Shown: in pieces, positions 1 to 5,207 of the stretch | Layout of the letters: every line of letters starts with the position of its first letter | Position numbering within the stretch: the first letter of the stretch is position 1 | Source of the DNA: an uncultured bacterium | GTDB lineage: Bacteria; Cyanobacteriota; Vampirovibrionia; Gastranaerophilales; Gastranaerophilaceae | Reading direction: 5' to 3' | DNA: 5,207 bases | NCBI GenBank assembly: GCA_948888345.1 | Contig: CAQTPN010000135.1 | Coordinates: forward strand, 1 to 5,207 | Position numbers and translations under genes: made by a program | Notes under the pieces: generated by a model | Database searches by the model: none | What the model saw: only the letters and a program-made list of their open reading frames with translations | What the model was told of the DNA's origin: nothing

Positions 1-591
1 GATGCCTTATCTTATGGCAGCATCCCTGTAAAATTCATCCCCAAAAGGCGTGAATTAATATGGGCAGCCTCCGCATTAATTATTTTAGGTGCGGCAGTTA
101 AAGGCGGTGTGGAAATATCTAAAAACTTTATTAAAAAAGCAAAAGACATAATCCTGCCTGCAGGTGCAAAAACCCCAAACAGAATGGCAAATACCTGCTT
201 AAACTGCAACCTTTGCATAAATAGCTGCCCGAATAAAATTCTTACTAAAGCAAATGATGTTTTTCCCGCTGTGCATATTGACTATTCCAAAGGCAAGGGG
301 TATTGTAAATATGACTGCACGGAATGCTCAAAAGCCTGTCCTTCCGGTGCTATTCAAAAAATTACCCTTGAAGAAAAACAAAATACAAGAATAGCAATGG
401 CAGCGATTAATGAAGAAAACTGCACTCAGTGCGGTATCTGTATCTATGACTGTCCAAAAGGTGCAATTTCAAAGGTAAACAGAAAAACAATAATTGACGG
501 CTCAAAATGCATCGGATGCGGAAAATGCAAACAATCCTGCAGATTTAATGCAATAGAAATATTTTCGGTAAATGAACAAAGGAGAATATAA
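1..591 (+). CDS. Membrane-anchored polyferredoxin, four [4Fe-4S] motifs (5' partial)
   Basis: The frame is open from base 1 and no ATG, GTG or TTG precedes the GTG at 109, which lies inside a helix-like continuous reading; the gene therefore starts outside the window. The 196 visible residues show Lys-Arg-Arg at 15-17, a short hydrophobic segment at about 19-33, then four iron-sulfur motifs: Cys66/69/72/76, Cys102/106/109/113, Cys141/144/147/151 and Cys170/173/176/180. The layout resembles the C-terminal half of fused NapH/NapG-like '4Fe-4S binding proteins', in which a polytopic membrane region precedes an electron-transfer ferredoxin domain. That an N-terminal membrane region exists here is inferred from the family. 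It probably passes electrons between a quinone or membrane donor and a redox enzyme; the partner is not visible. Its TAA overlaps the tatA start (TAATG), so the two are translationally coupled. The ferredoxin assignment is firm; exact family and topology are not. Confidence 0.85.
   Translation, partial: DALSYGSIPVKFIPKRRELIWAASALIILGAAVKGGVEISKNFIKKAKDIILPAGAKTPNRMANTCLNCNLCINSCPNKILTKANDVFPAVHIDYSKGKGYCKYDCTECSKACPSGAIQKITLEEKQNTRIAMAAINEENCTQCGICIYDCPKGAISKVNRKTIIDGSKCIGCGKCKQSCRFNAIEIFSVNEQRRI
46..99 (+). other. Possible internal twin-arginine signal and membrane helix
   Basis: Within the polyferredoxin, Arg16-Arg17 is followed by Glu, Leu, Ile, Trp and then about 15 weakly hydrophobic, Ala-rich residues ending at Lys34. 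This fits the RR-x-hydrophobic-hydrophobic core of Tat signals and their mild hydrophobicity. The iron-sulfur domain starts about 30 residues later. In known dual Sec/Tat membrane proteins, such as actinobacterial Rieske proteins, the last helix carries such a motif and the folded cluster domain follows. Function here is inference. Confidence 0.45.
578..584 (+). promoter_or_regulatory. Ribosome binding site of tatA
   Basis: AAAGGAG lies 6 bases before the ATG at 591, a near-ideal Shine-Dalgarno match and spacing. It fixes the tatA start even though that ATG overlaps the upstream stop codon. Confidence 0.85.
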
Positions 592-823
592 TGTCACTCG
601 GTATAACGGAAATTACTTTAATATTAATTGTTATTCTGCTTCTTTTCGGCGGAAAAAGAATTCCTGAACTTGCAAGAGCTTTCGGCCGTGCAACAGCCGA
701 ATACAAAAAAGCAAAAATTTAATTAAAAAAGAGGCGGAAGAAATAAAAGATTCGCTTTCCGAAAACGAAGAAAAACCTGTTGAATACCAATTAAAGGATG
801 ATACAGAAAACCCGCAGGTATAA
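591..823 (+). CDS. tatA: Sec-independent translocase subunit TatA, frame interrupted
   Basis: TatA oligomerises to form the passage for folded Tat substrates at the cytoplasmic membrane. The uninterrupted frame, 591-722, gives 43 residues: short N-terminus with Glu7, one hydrophobic helix at about 8-19, the Phe19-Gly20 hinge, Ile24-Pro25-Glu26-Leu27, and a basic amphipathic helix (Ala28-Lys42). This is the standard TatA core, but it stops at TAA 720-722. The -1 frame continues directly with a Lys/Glu-rich tail to TAA 821-823, typical of TatA C-termini. One extra A in the A5 run at 713-717 would give a coherent 77-residue protein of usual family length. So this is either a sequencing or assembly error, a real frameshift mutation, or a recoded gene. 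The amphipathic core is intact, so the 43-residue form might still work. It sits between the polyferredoxin and tatC. No separate tatB is present in the window. Confidence 0.85.
713..722 (+). other. Frame break in tatA at an A5-T3 run
   Basis: AAAAATTT is followed by an in-frame TAA at 720-722. Reading after this point in the -1 frame (from AAT at 716) gives 35 more codons with TatA-like composition. It is not a canonical X XXY YYZ slippery heptamer: in frame the codons are GCA AAA ATT TAA, and only the AAA codon can re-pair well at -1. That makes a one-base deletion or a homopolymer read error more likely than programmed frameshifting. Confidence 0.8.
814..818 (+). promoter_or_regulatory. 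Weak ribosome binding site supporting the 825 start of tatC
   Basis: GCAGG lies 6 bases before the ATG at 825. The alternative in-frame ATG at 798 has AAAGG directly abutting it, too close to act as its Shine-Dalgarno, and it would overlap the tatA tail. Confidence 0.5.
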
Positions 824-824
824 A

Positions 825-1556
825 ATGCCCGAAAAAACAGAGCAAAATCAAGATAATGAAACCTTAATCTCTCATCTTGAAGCCCTTAGAGAAGCTCTTT
901 TAAAGTGCTTTATCTCAATAGGGGCAATTTTGCCGTTTGCATTTTTTATATCCCCGAAAGCACTTCATTATCTAATAAAAATATTAATCGGAAATAACAA
1001 TATCACTTTAAATTTTTTCTCACCGGTTGAAGTCTTTATACTTCAGATAAAACTTGCCCTTGTAATTGATGTAGTTATATGTTTCCCCTACATTGCAAAA
1101 AAACTCTGGGATTTCATACTGCCCGCCCTTTATGATAATGAAAAAAAGTTTATAAAATCAATTGTTCTTTATTCAAGTACGCTATTTATTTCAGGGGTTA
1201 TTTTCTGCATTTTTACAATTCTTCCCTTAATTATAAATTTTGGAATGAGCTTTTCTAATGGCAATATTCAGGCTGTTTTTAATATCTCAAACGTGATAAA
1301 CCTTTCTTTGTGGCTTTCCGTTGTATTCGGGCTTATGTTTCAAACCCCTTTAATTGTATACTCTTTAATTAAATCAGGCATCGTTGATTATAATACAATT
1401 TCAGACAAAAGAAGGTACGTAGTTGTAATTTTATTAATTTCAGCTGCCATTTTAACTCCGCCGGATATTGTATCACAGGTTATGCTCTTTATTCCGACAT
1501 ATCTTTTATTTGAACTCGGGCTTTTATTTTCAAGAAAGTATAAGGATAAACTATGA
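825..1556 (+). CDS. tatC: Sec-independent translocase subunit TatC
   Basis: TatC is the polytopic membrane subunit that recognises twin-arginine signal peptides and recruits TatA. The 243 residues match the family's usual length. Visible hallmarks are His17-Leu-Glu-Ala-Leu-Arg22 near the cytoplasmic N-terminus, the WDFILPALYDNEKK loop at 95-108, Leu210-Thr-Pro-Pro-Asp-Ile-Val-Ser-Gln218, and a C-terminal FELGLLFSRK. About six hydrophobic segments can be counted. Phe97 and Glu106 correspond to E. coli Phe94 and Glu103 of the signal-binding site; the position of E. coli Glu15 is Ala20, an oddity. I chose ATG 825 over 798 because of ribosome-site spacing, and because 825 lies one base after the TAA that ends the tatA tail. 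The stop TGA overlaps the next gene's start (ATGA), indicating coupling. Confidence 0.95.
   Translation: MPEKTEQNQDNETLISHLEALREALLKCFISIGAILPFAFFISPKALHYLIKILIGNNNITLNFFSPVEVFILQIKLALVIDVVICFPYIAKKLWDFILPALYDNEKKFIKSIVLYSSTLFISGVIFCIFTILPLIINFGMSFSNGNIQAVFNISNVINLSLWLSVVFGLMFQTPLIVYSLIKSGIVDYNTISDKRRYVVVILLISAAILTPPDIVSQVMLFIPTYLLFELGLLFSRKYKDKL
1542..1546 (+). promoter_or_regulatory. Ribosome binding site of the 377-residue membrane protein gene
   Basis: AAGGA lies 6 bases before the ATG at 1553, inside the end of tatC. It supports the start that overlaps the tatC stop codon. Confidence 0.7.
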
Positions 1557-2686
1557 GCAATACCACAATAGCGGCAAATATCCTGAAAACTCTTGAAACA
1601 AGTTCTTCAATCGGCATGTTTGCAAGAGATACAGGAGGGTGTTTAATTTCAAAGCTTGCCTTCTCAAGAAGCAAGGATGAATCAAAAGAAATAGGATTTG
1701 CCGAACTCTCGGAATCTGCCGTTTTTTATTTTTCTGCCCCCGCAGCAGCCAGGCTTGGTGCGGATATCTTTTCAAAAACAAACAATATTACAAAAGAAGA
1801 GCTTACAACCCCCTTTAAAGATTTAAAAAATATAACAAACCCCAAAAAGCTAAAATCTGTAAAATTGGGAAAGTTTGCACAAATCGCATCAACTTTCAGC
1901 CTTATTCTTCCGCTTGTTTTTGCAATTGCTCCTTTAAGAAATCTTATGACTTTGTCAAAAAGCGGGAAAAATGACTTTGTAAGCGTTGTTGGCCTTGAAA
2001 ATAAAGAGGAAGAAAATAAAAAACAGGAAGCAAAAGCAAAGACCAAAAAATTAGCAAAAACTTTAGGACTCACAGCCCTTGGCGCATTGGCTGCAACAGG
2101 GATAGCTTCAGGCCTTTTAAAAAATGATAAAATCTATAAAAAAGCAGAACCCCTTCTGGATAAAACACTAAAGCACTTTGATTTTACAAAAACCGGCGAC
2201 CTTGAATTAATGCACTACGGTGCTTTGATTTACCCCGTAAGTATTGCAAGCTATTTTTATGCCAGCCGTGATAAATATGAAAAGGCGGAAAACGCGAGAA
2301 GATTTTCTATAACGGTGCCTCTTATGTTTTTTGGCGAAAAACTTATTGAAAAACCTATCTATAAAGTCTTTGATAAAAAATTCGGCACAAATGTTATGGA
2401 TAACGGTAAAATAAAATCTTATAAAGAAATTTTAAATATGCCTTTATCCGAACAAAAGCAATATTTAAAATCAAAAAACCTCTCATACGGACTTACATTC
2501 TTTATAAATACAATGGCAATTGCAGGTGCTGTTGCCCTTTTAAACAGAATAGAAACAAAAAGAAATTATGCAAGGGAAAAAGCGCAAAATATAAATAAAA
2601 GACCTGATAATATATTATTGAAAGACAGCATAGAACAATGGAAAACAAAAAATATACAGATATCGACTTTGCAAAACTCGATATAG
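1553..2686 (+). CDS. Conserved-looking multi-pass membrane protein of unknown function
   Basis: I do not recognise a named family. The 377 residues have no export signal at the N-terminus. They begin with a polar region rich in Ser, Ala and Lys, containing an Arg-Asp-Thr-Gly-Gly-Cys stretch at 25-30. Likely membrane segments are at about 108-127, 170-188, 219-237 and 311-331. A highly charged Lys/Glu linker at about 149-168 separates the first two, and a basic, amphipathic region (about 238-310) the last two. No catalytic or metal-binding motif stands out. The style, with a soluble Gly/Ala/Phe-rich head followed by scattered helices, reminds me of lineage-specific proteins in Gastranaerophilales genomes; this is recall only. 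The start overlaps the tatC stop by 4 bases and the end overlaps larB by 49 bases, so it is expressed with both. It might be a Tat accessory factor, a Lar-related membrane protein or an unrelated passenger; the sequence does not decide. Confidence 0.8.
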   Translation: MSNTTIAANILKTLETSSSIGMFARDTGGCLISKLAFSRSKDESKEIGFAELSESAVFYFSAPAAARLGADIFSKTNNITKEELTTPFKDLKNITNPKKLKSVKLGKFAQIASTFSLILPLVFAIAPLRNLMTLSKSGKNDFVSVVGLENKEEENKKQEAKAKTKKLAKTLGLTALGALAATGIASGLLKNDKIYKKAEPLLDKTLKHFDFTKTGDLELMHYGALIYPVSIASYFYASRDKYEKAENARRFSITVPLMFFGEKLIEKPIYKVFDKKFGTNVMDNGKIKSYKEILNMPLSEQKQYLKSKNLSYGLTFFINTMAIAGAVALLNRIETKRNYAREKAQNINKRPDNILLKDSIEQWKTKNIQISTLQNSI

Positions 2687-3327
2687 AACGCCAAAAAAGA
2701 AGGGGTGCAAGTGAAGCTGTTTTTTGTGAATGCAAAACGGATGAACAGCTTATAAAAATTTTTCAAACCTTTAAAGACCACGGGCAAAACATTCTTGGAA
2801 CAAGAGCATCATTAAAACAGATGCAGGCTATGAAAGCTGTTTTGCCTGAAATAAAATATAATGAAAAAGCCTGCACAATAACACTTGTAAACAGTCCTAT
2901 TGAAAAAATCGGCGAGATTGCAATTTGTACAGGCGGAACAGGGGATATTCCCGTTGCGGAAGAAGCAGCAGAAACTGCAGAATTTTTTGGAAGCAACGTA
3001 AAAAAATACTACGATATAGGAGTGGCAGGCATCCACAGGCTTTTTGATAAAATTGACGATATAAGAAAGGCAAATGTAATTATCGCAGTTGCAGGCATGG
3101 AGGGTGCTTTAGGAGGAATTTTAACAGGTCTTGTTGATATTCCGGTTATAGCAGTACCGACATCAATCGGCTACGGTTCTTCATTTAACGGCCTTTCGGC
3201 TCTTTTAACAATGCTAAATTCCTGTGCCGAAGGAATGACCGTCGTAAATATTGATAACGGTTTTAATGCAGGATATAGTGCCTCTCAAATTAATAAATTA
3301 ATTTCAAAAGGAAGGAAAAATACATAG
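2638..3327 (+). CDS. larB: Nickel-pincer cofactor biosynthesis protein LarB, short N-terminus
   Basis: LarB carboxylates the pyridinium ring of nicotinic acid adenine dinucleotide and hydrolyses the phosphoanhydride, yielding the dicarboxylated mononucleotide that LarE then sulfurates; it acts in the cytoplasm. The 229 residues carry the family signatures: Asp-Ile-Glu-Arg-Gln-Lys-Arg-Arg-Gly at 15-23, TGGTGDIPVAEEA at 98-110, VAGMEGALGG at 151-160, PTSIGYGSSF at 174-183, and NSCAEGM then VNIDNGF in the PurE-like C-terminal domain. Cys196 and Glu155 align with the active-site Cys221 and Glu180 I recall for Lactobacillus plantarum LarB, a constant offset of 25 that shows a short N-terminus. In-frame stops at 2605-2610 rule out a longer form. 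The start codon overlaps the upstream gene by 49 bases with only a weak GAAAG ribosome site, so translation is probably coupled. larC follows with no gap. Confidence 0.93.
   Translation: MENKKYTDIDFAKLDIERQKRRGASEAVFCECKTDEQLIKIFQTFKDHGQNILGTRASLKQMQAMKAVLPEIKYNEKACTITLVNSPIEKIGEIAICTGGTGDIPVAEEAAETAEFFGSNVKKYYDIGVAGIHRLFDKIDDIRKANVIIAVAGMEGALGGILTGLVDIPVIAVPTSIGYGSSFNGLSALLTMLNSCAEGMTVVNIDNGFNAGYSASQINKLISKGRKNT
3308..3315 (+). promoter_or_regulatory. Ribosome binding site of larC
   Basis: AAGGAAGG within the last codons of larB lies 12 bases before the larC ATG at 3328. The sequence match is strong although the spacing is rather long. Confidence 0.6.
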
Positions 3328-4095
3328 ATGAACTTATATTTTGAATGCAAATCAGGAATTTCGGGAGATATGGCAGTTGCAGCACTTTTAGATTTAGGCG
3401 CAGATAAAGAAAAACTGGATAAAGCCCTATCTTCAATAAATTTAGAAAATGAATTTGAATACAAAATAACAAAAAAATCCGTCAATGGAATTATGACCAC
3501 AGATTTTGATGTTATATTAAAAAATCAGCACCGCCATGAGGGTGAACACACCTGCGGGCACCATCATGAGCACCATCACCACGAACACAGAAATCTTAAT
3601 GATATTAATAAAATAATAGATGGCGCAGATGCAGCAGGCAGTGCCAAAACCCTTGCAAAGAAAATCTTTGAAATAGTGGCAAAAGCAGAAAGCAAAGTCC
3701 ATGGAAAACCGATTAATGAAATACATTTCCATGAAGTCGGTGCCATTGATTCTATAGCAGATATTTTAAGCTTTGCAGTTTTATTTGATGACCTGAATCC
3801 AAAAAATGTTTATATTTCACCTTTAACAGACGGGCAAGGCTTTGTAACCTGTCAGCACGGTAAAATCCCCGTTCCTGTTCCTGCTGTTGTTGAAATAGCT
3901 TCAAGCTGTAAAATACCATTAAAATTTTCTTCAAATGAAGGGGAAATGGTAACCCCCACAGGTGCCGCAATTGCCGCTGCTTTATACAACGGAGAAAATT
4001 TGCCTGAAGAAATTATTATAGAAAAAATAGGACTCGGTGCAGGAAAAAGACCTTACGAACACCCGATTTTAAGGGTTTTCGCCATTAAAGAATAA
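3328..4095 (+). CDS. larC: Nickel insertion protein LarC, LarC1 half only
   Basis: LarC inserts nickel into the dithiolated pyridinium intermediate in a CTP-dependent step, finishing the NPN cofactor. The 255 residues cover the first (LarC1) half of the DUF111/LarC family: SGISGDM at 9-15, a His-rich stretch at 68-87 with Cys76, EIHFHEVGAIDSI at 131-143, GEMVTPTGAAI at 205-215, and the GLGAGKR...P..LRV motif at 235-250. It then ends at TAA. Full-length LarC is about 400 residues; in L. plantarum a frameshift joins larC1 to larC2, which carries the Mn-CTP site. Here the stop is followed 8 bases later by the 3' end of larE on the other strand, so no larC2 can follow. The ATG directly abuts the larB stop. 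LarC2 may be encoded elsewhere, or this may be a LarC1-only nickel-binding protein. Confidence 0.92.
   Translation: MNLYFECKSGISGDMAVAALLDLGADKEKLDKALSSINLENEFEYKITKKSVNGIMTTDFDVILKNQHRHEGEHTCGHHHEHHHHEHRNLNDINKIIDGADAAGSAKTLAKKIFEIVAKAESKVHGKPINEIHFHEVGAIDSIADILSFAVLFDDLNPKNVYISPLTDGQGFVTCQHGKIPVPVPAVVEIASSCKIPLKFSSNEGEMVTPTGAAIAAALYNGENLPEEIIIEKIGLGAGKRPYEHPILRVFAIKE
3529..3588 (+). other. His-rich metal-binding segment of LarC
   Basis: Residues 68-87 contain eleven His plus Cys76 among Glu and Gly, in the usual place of the variable His-rich loop of LarC1. It most likely binds or stores nickel. Such loops vary in length across the family and are not catalytic signatures themselves. Confidence 0.75.
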
Positions 4096-4103
4096 TGGCA
4101 AAT

Positions 4104-4898
4104 TCAGTGTTTATTCAAGCTTCCTGTCCTGTAACCTTCTAAATCCATCGTAACATAATAAAATCCGAACTCTTTAAATTTTGTAACGATAACATTACGA
4201 TATTCAACAAGCTTTTCAAATTCTGAAGAGAGAATTTCAATCCTTGCAATATCTTTATGAATACGGACTCTAAACTGTTCAAATCCTGATTTTAAAAGAA
4301 ATTCTTCTGCCTTATCAATCATTTTAAGCTTCTCTTTTGTAATTTCATCCCCGTATGGAATTCTTGAAGCAAGACAGGCAAAAGAGGGTTTATTGCAGGT
4401 ATAAAGCCCCGCTTTTTCAGATAAAATCCTAATTTCTTCCTTTGTAAGCCCCGCCTCAATCAAAGGGCTTTTTATATTAAGCTCTGAAACCGCCCTCATT
4501 CCGGGACGGTAATCCTTTGTGTCATCTATATTCGAACCTTCAATAATCTGCCCCAGATTATTTGTTTCCGCAATCTCTAAAAACTGCCCGAAAATCTTCT
4601 TTTTACAAAGATAACATCTGTTTATGGGATTTTCCTTAAATCCCTCTGTTTTTAGTTCGTCAAATTCAATAACAAAGTGTTTTATCCCCTCTTTTTTACA
4701 AAATGCAACGCTTTCATTGATTTCTCTTTCAGGTATTAAAGCGGATTTGGCAGTAATTGCAACAGCATTTTCCCCCAAAATTTCCTGCGCCGTCTTTAAC
4801 AAAAAAGTAGAGTCAACACCGGAAGAATACGCAACCGCAGCCTTTTTTAAGCCTTTTAAATATTCCTTCAAATTTTGAAGTTTATTCTCCAAAGACAT
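4104..4898 (-). CDS. larE: Sulfur transferase LarE (PP-loop ATPase), NPN cofactor biosynthesis
   Basis: LarE activates the carboxylates of the LarB product with ATP and replaces them with thiocarboxylates. The 264-residue length is normal. Visible motifs are the PP-loop Ser25-Ser-Gly-Val-Asp-Ser30, NPINRCYLCKK at 90-100, EGSNIDD at 120-126, the RPGMRA segment at 131-136, NKPSFACLASRIPYG at 169-183, and Phe209-Arg-Val-Arg212, whose arginines match the phosphate-binding pair (Arg212/Arg214) I recall in L. plantarum LarE. Cys175 sits where that enzyme has the sacrificial Cys176. Further cysteines are Cys67, Cys95, Cys98 and Cys168. The presence of Cys168 seven residues before Cys175 leaves open a cluster-using rather than self-sacrificing mechanism. 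The start at 4898 overlaps the end of the upstream aldo/keto reductase by 17 bases, so the two are coupled. It converges on larC, and thus lies in a different transcript from larB and larC. Confidence 0.95.
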   Translation of the reverse strand: MSLENKLQNLKEYLKGLKKAAVAYSSGVDSTFLLKTAQEILGENAVAITAKSALIPEREINESVAFCKKEGIKHFVIEFDELKTEGFKENPINRCYLCKKKIFGQFLEIAETNNLGQIIEGSNIDDTKDYRPGMRAVSELNIKSPLIEAGLTKEEIRILSEKAGLYTCNKPSFACLASRIPYGDEITKEKLKMIDKAEEFLLKSGFEQFRVRIHKDIARIEILSSEFEKLVEYRNVIVTKFKEFGFYYVTMDLEGYRTGSLNKH

Positions 4899-5207
4899 TA
4901 ACGGCTTCTTTCATATTTTTTCTTATTTCAACCTTAAACGGACACCTGGTTTCACATGCCCCGCACTGAACGCATTCTGCGGCTTTATGTTTCAATACCT
5001 TATAATGTTCTCTCACAGTTTCGGGAATTTCACGTTGAGCACGTGCAAGATTTAAAAATTTTGTAACCGATGCAACATCAATTCCCTTCGGGCAGGGTGC
5101 ACAGTGTCCGCAATACATACAATGCCCTTCCCAGCTTATTTTGGGGAATTTTGCAAGAGCGGAAGCATAGTCTTTTTCATTATCCTCCGCCGTTTCATAT
5201 CTTACAC
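4882..5207 (-). CDS. Aldo/keto reductase, C-terminal [4Fe-4S] domain (5' partial)
   Basis: The frame is open to the window's right edge, so the N-terminal catalytic barrel is outside; 107 C-terminal residues are visible. They contain Cys-x2-Cys-x2-Cys-x2-Cys-Pro-Lys-Gly-Ile (first Cys encoded at 5119-5121) and then Cys-Val-Gln-Cys-Gly-Ala-Cys-x3-Cys-Pro (about 4930-4975), followed by an Arg-Lys-Asn-Met...Val-Phe-Gly-Glu ending. This arrangement is typical of the C-terminal ferredoxin-like extension of a bacterial aldo/keto reductase subgroup common in anaerobes. The ATG at 5118 is an internal methionine, not the start: the first cysteine of the cluster motif precedes it. The substrate cannot be told from this part. 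It overlaps larE by 17 bases and so is probably co-transcribed, which may be functional or merely chance. An unrelated ferredoxin-domain protein is the main alternative. Confidence 0.85.
   Translation of the reverse strand, partial: VRYETAEDNEKDYASALAKFPKISWEGHCMYCGHCAPCPKGIDVASVTKFLNLARAQREIPETVREHYKVLKHKAAECVQCGACETRCPFKVEIRKNMKEAVNVFGE

Noticed and set aside
109..111. GTG at 109 as the start of the polyferredoxin gene
   Set aside because: The frame is open upstream to base 1 with a coherent hydrophobic helix, and no ribosome site precedes the GTG.
713..722. Programmed -1 ribosomal frameshift in tatA
   Set aside because: The codons GCA AAA ATT TAA do not form a canonical slippery heptamer and I see no clear downstream stem; a one-base indel is simpler. 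It is kept as a finding about the frame break, not as a recoding call.
798..824. ATG at 798 as the tatC start
   Set aside because: Its purine-rich site abuts the codon, and the added residues overlap the tatA tail and do not resemble TatC N-termini; ATG 825 fits better.
3529..3588. His-codon-rich stretch in larC as a nucleotide repeat or leader-peptide attenuator
   Set aside because: It lies in frame within LarC1 at the usual His-rich loop; the repeats are codon-level only and no attenuator structure is seen.
4090..4116. GAATAA...TTATTC inverted repeat spanning the larC-larE convergent junction as a bidirectional terminator
   Set aside because: The stem is only 6 pairs with a single G-C pair, a 15-base loop and no T-tract; too weak to call.
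4624..4878. 84-codon plus-strand open frame opposite larE
   Set aside because: It is the antisense shadow of a strongly conserved LarE region, with no ribosome site or recognisable protein.

Overview
This is a low-GC, gene-dense bacterial window with almost no intergenic DNA. Gene junctions overlap or abut (TAATG, ATGA, TAGATG). The base composition, the AAA/ATA-rich codon use and the style of the 377-residue membrane protein remind me of gut Gastranaerophilales (non-photosynthetic cyanobacterial relatives, 'Melainabacteria'). That placement is recall-based inference; the sequence does not prove it.

The plus strand, 1-4095, reads as one transcription unit. It holds the C-terminal part of a membrane-anchored polyferredoxin (cut by the window edge), tatA (reading frame broken after residue 42), tatC, an unrecognised multi-pass membrane protein, larB, and a short larC that carries only the LarC1 half. 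The minus strand, 5207-4104, runs towards it. It holds the C-terminal [4Fe-4S] domain of an aldo/keto reductase (cut by the window edge), overlapping larE by 17 bases. The two units converge with 8 bases between the larC and larE stop codons.

Two themes meet here. TatA and TatC form the translocase that exports folded, cofactor-loaded proteins. The upstream polyferredoxin may be its client, because an internal Arg-Arg followed by a short hydrophobic helix sits just before its four iron-sulfur motifs. LarB, LarC and LarE make the nickel-pincer nucleotide (NPN) cofactor of lactate racemase (LarA) and its relatives: LarB carboxylates nicotinic acid adenine dinucleotide, LarE adds two sulfurs, and LarC inserts nickel using CTP. 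No larA is in the window.

The points most worth a second look are: LarC without its CTP-binding LarC2 half and no room for it downstream; the single-base frame break in tatA, which either cuts TatA to 43 residues or is corrected to 77; the possible internal Tat signal in the polyferredoxin; loss of a conserved signal-recognition glutamate in TatC; a LarB lacking about 25 N-terminal residues; and the linkage of Tat export with NPN synthesis. I saw no RNA genes, mobile elements, CRISPR arrays, convincing promoters or terminators. No gene-free stretch exceeds a few bases.
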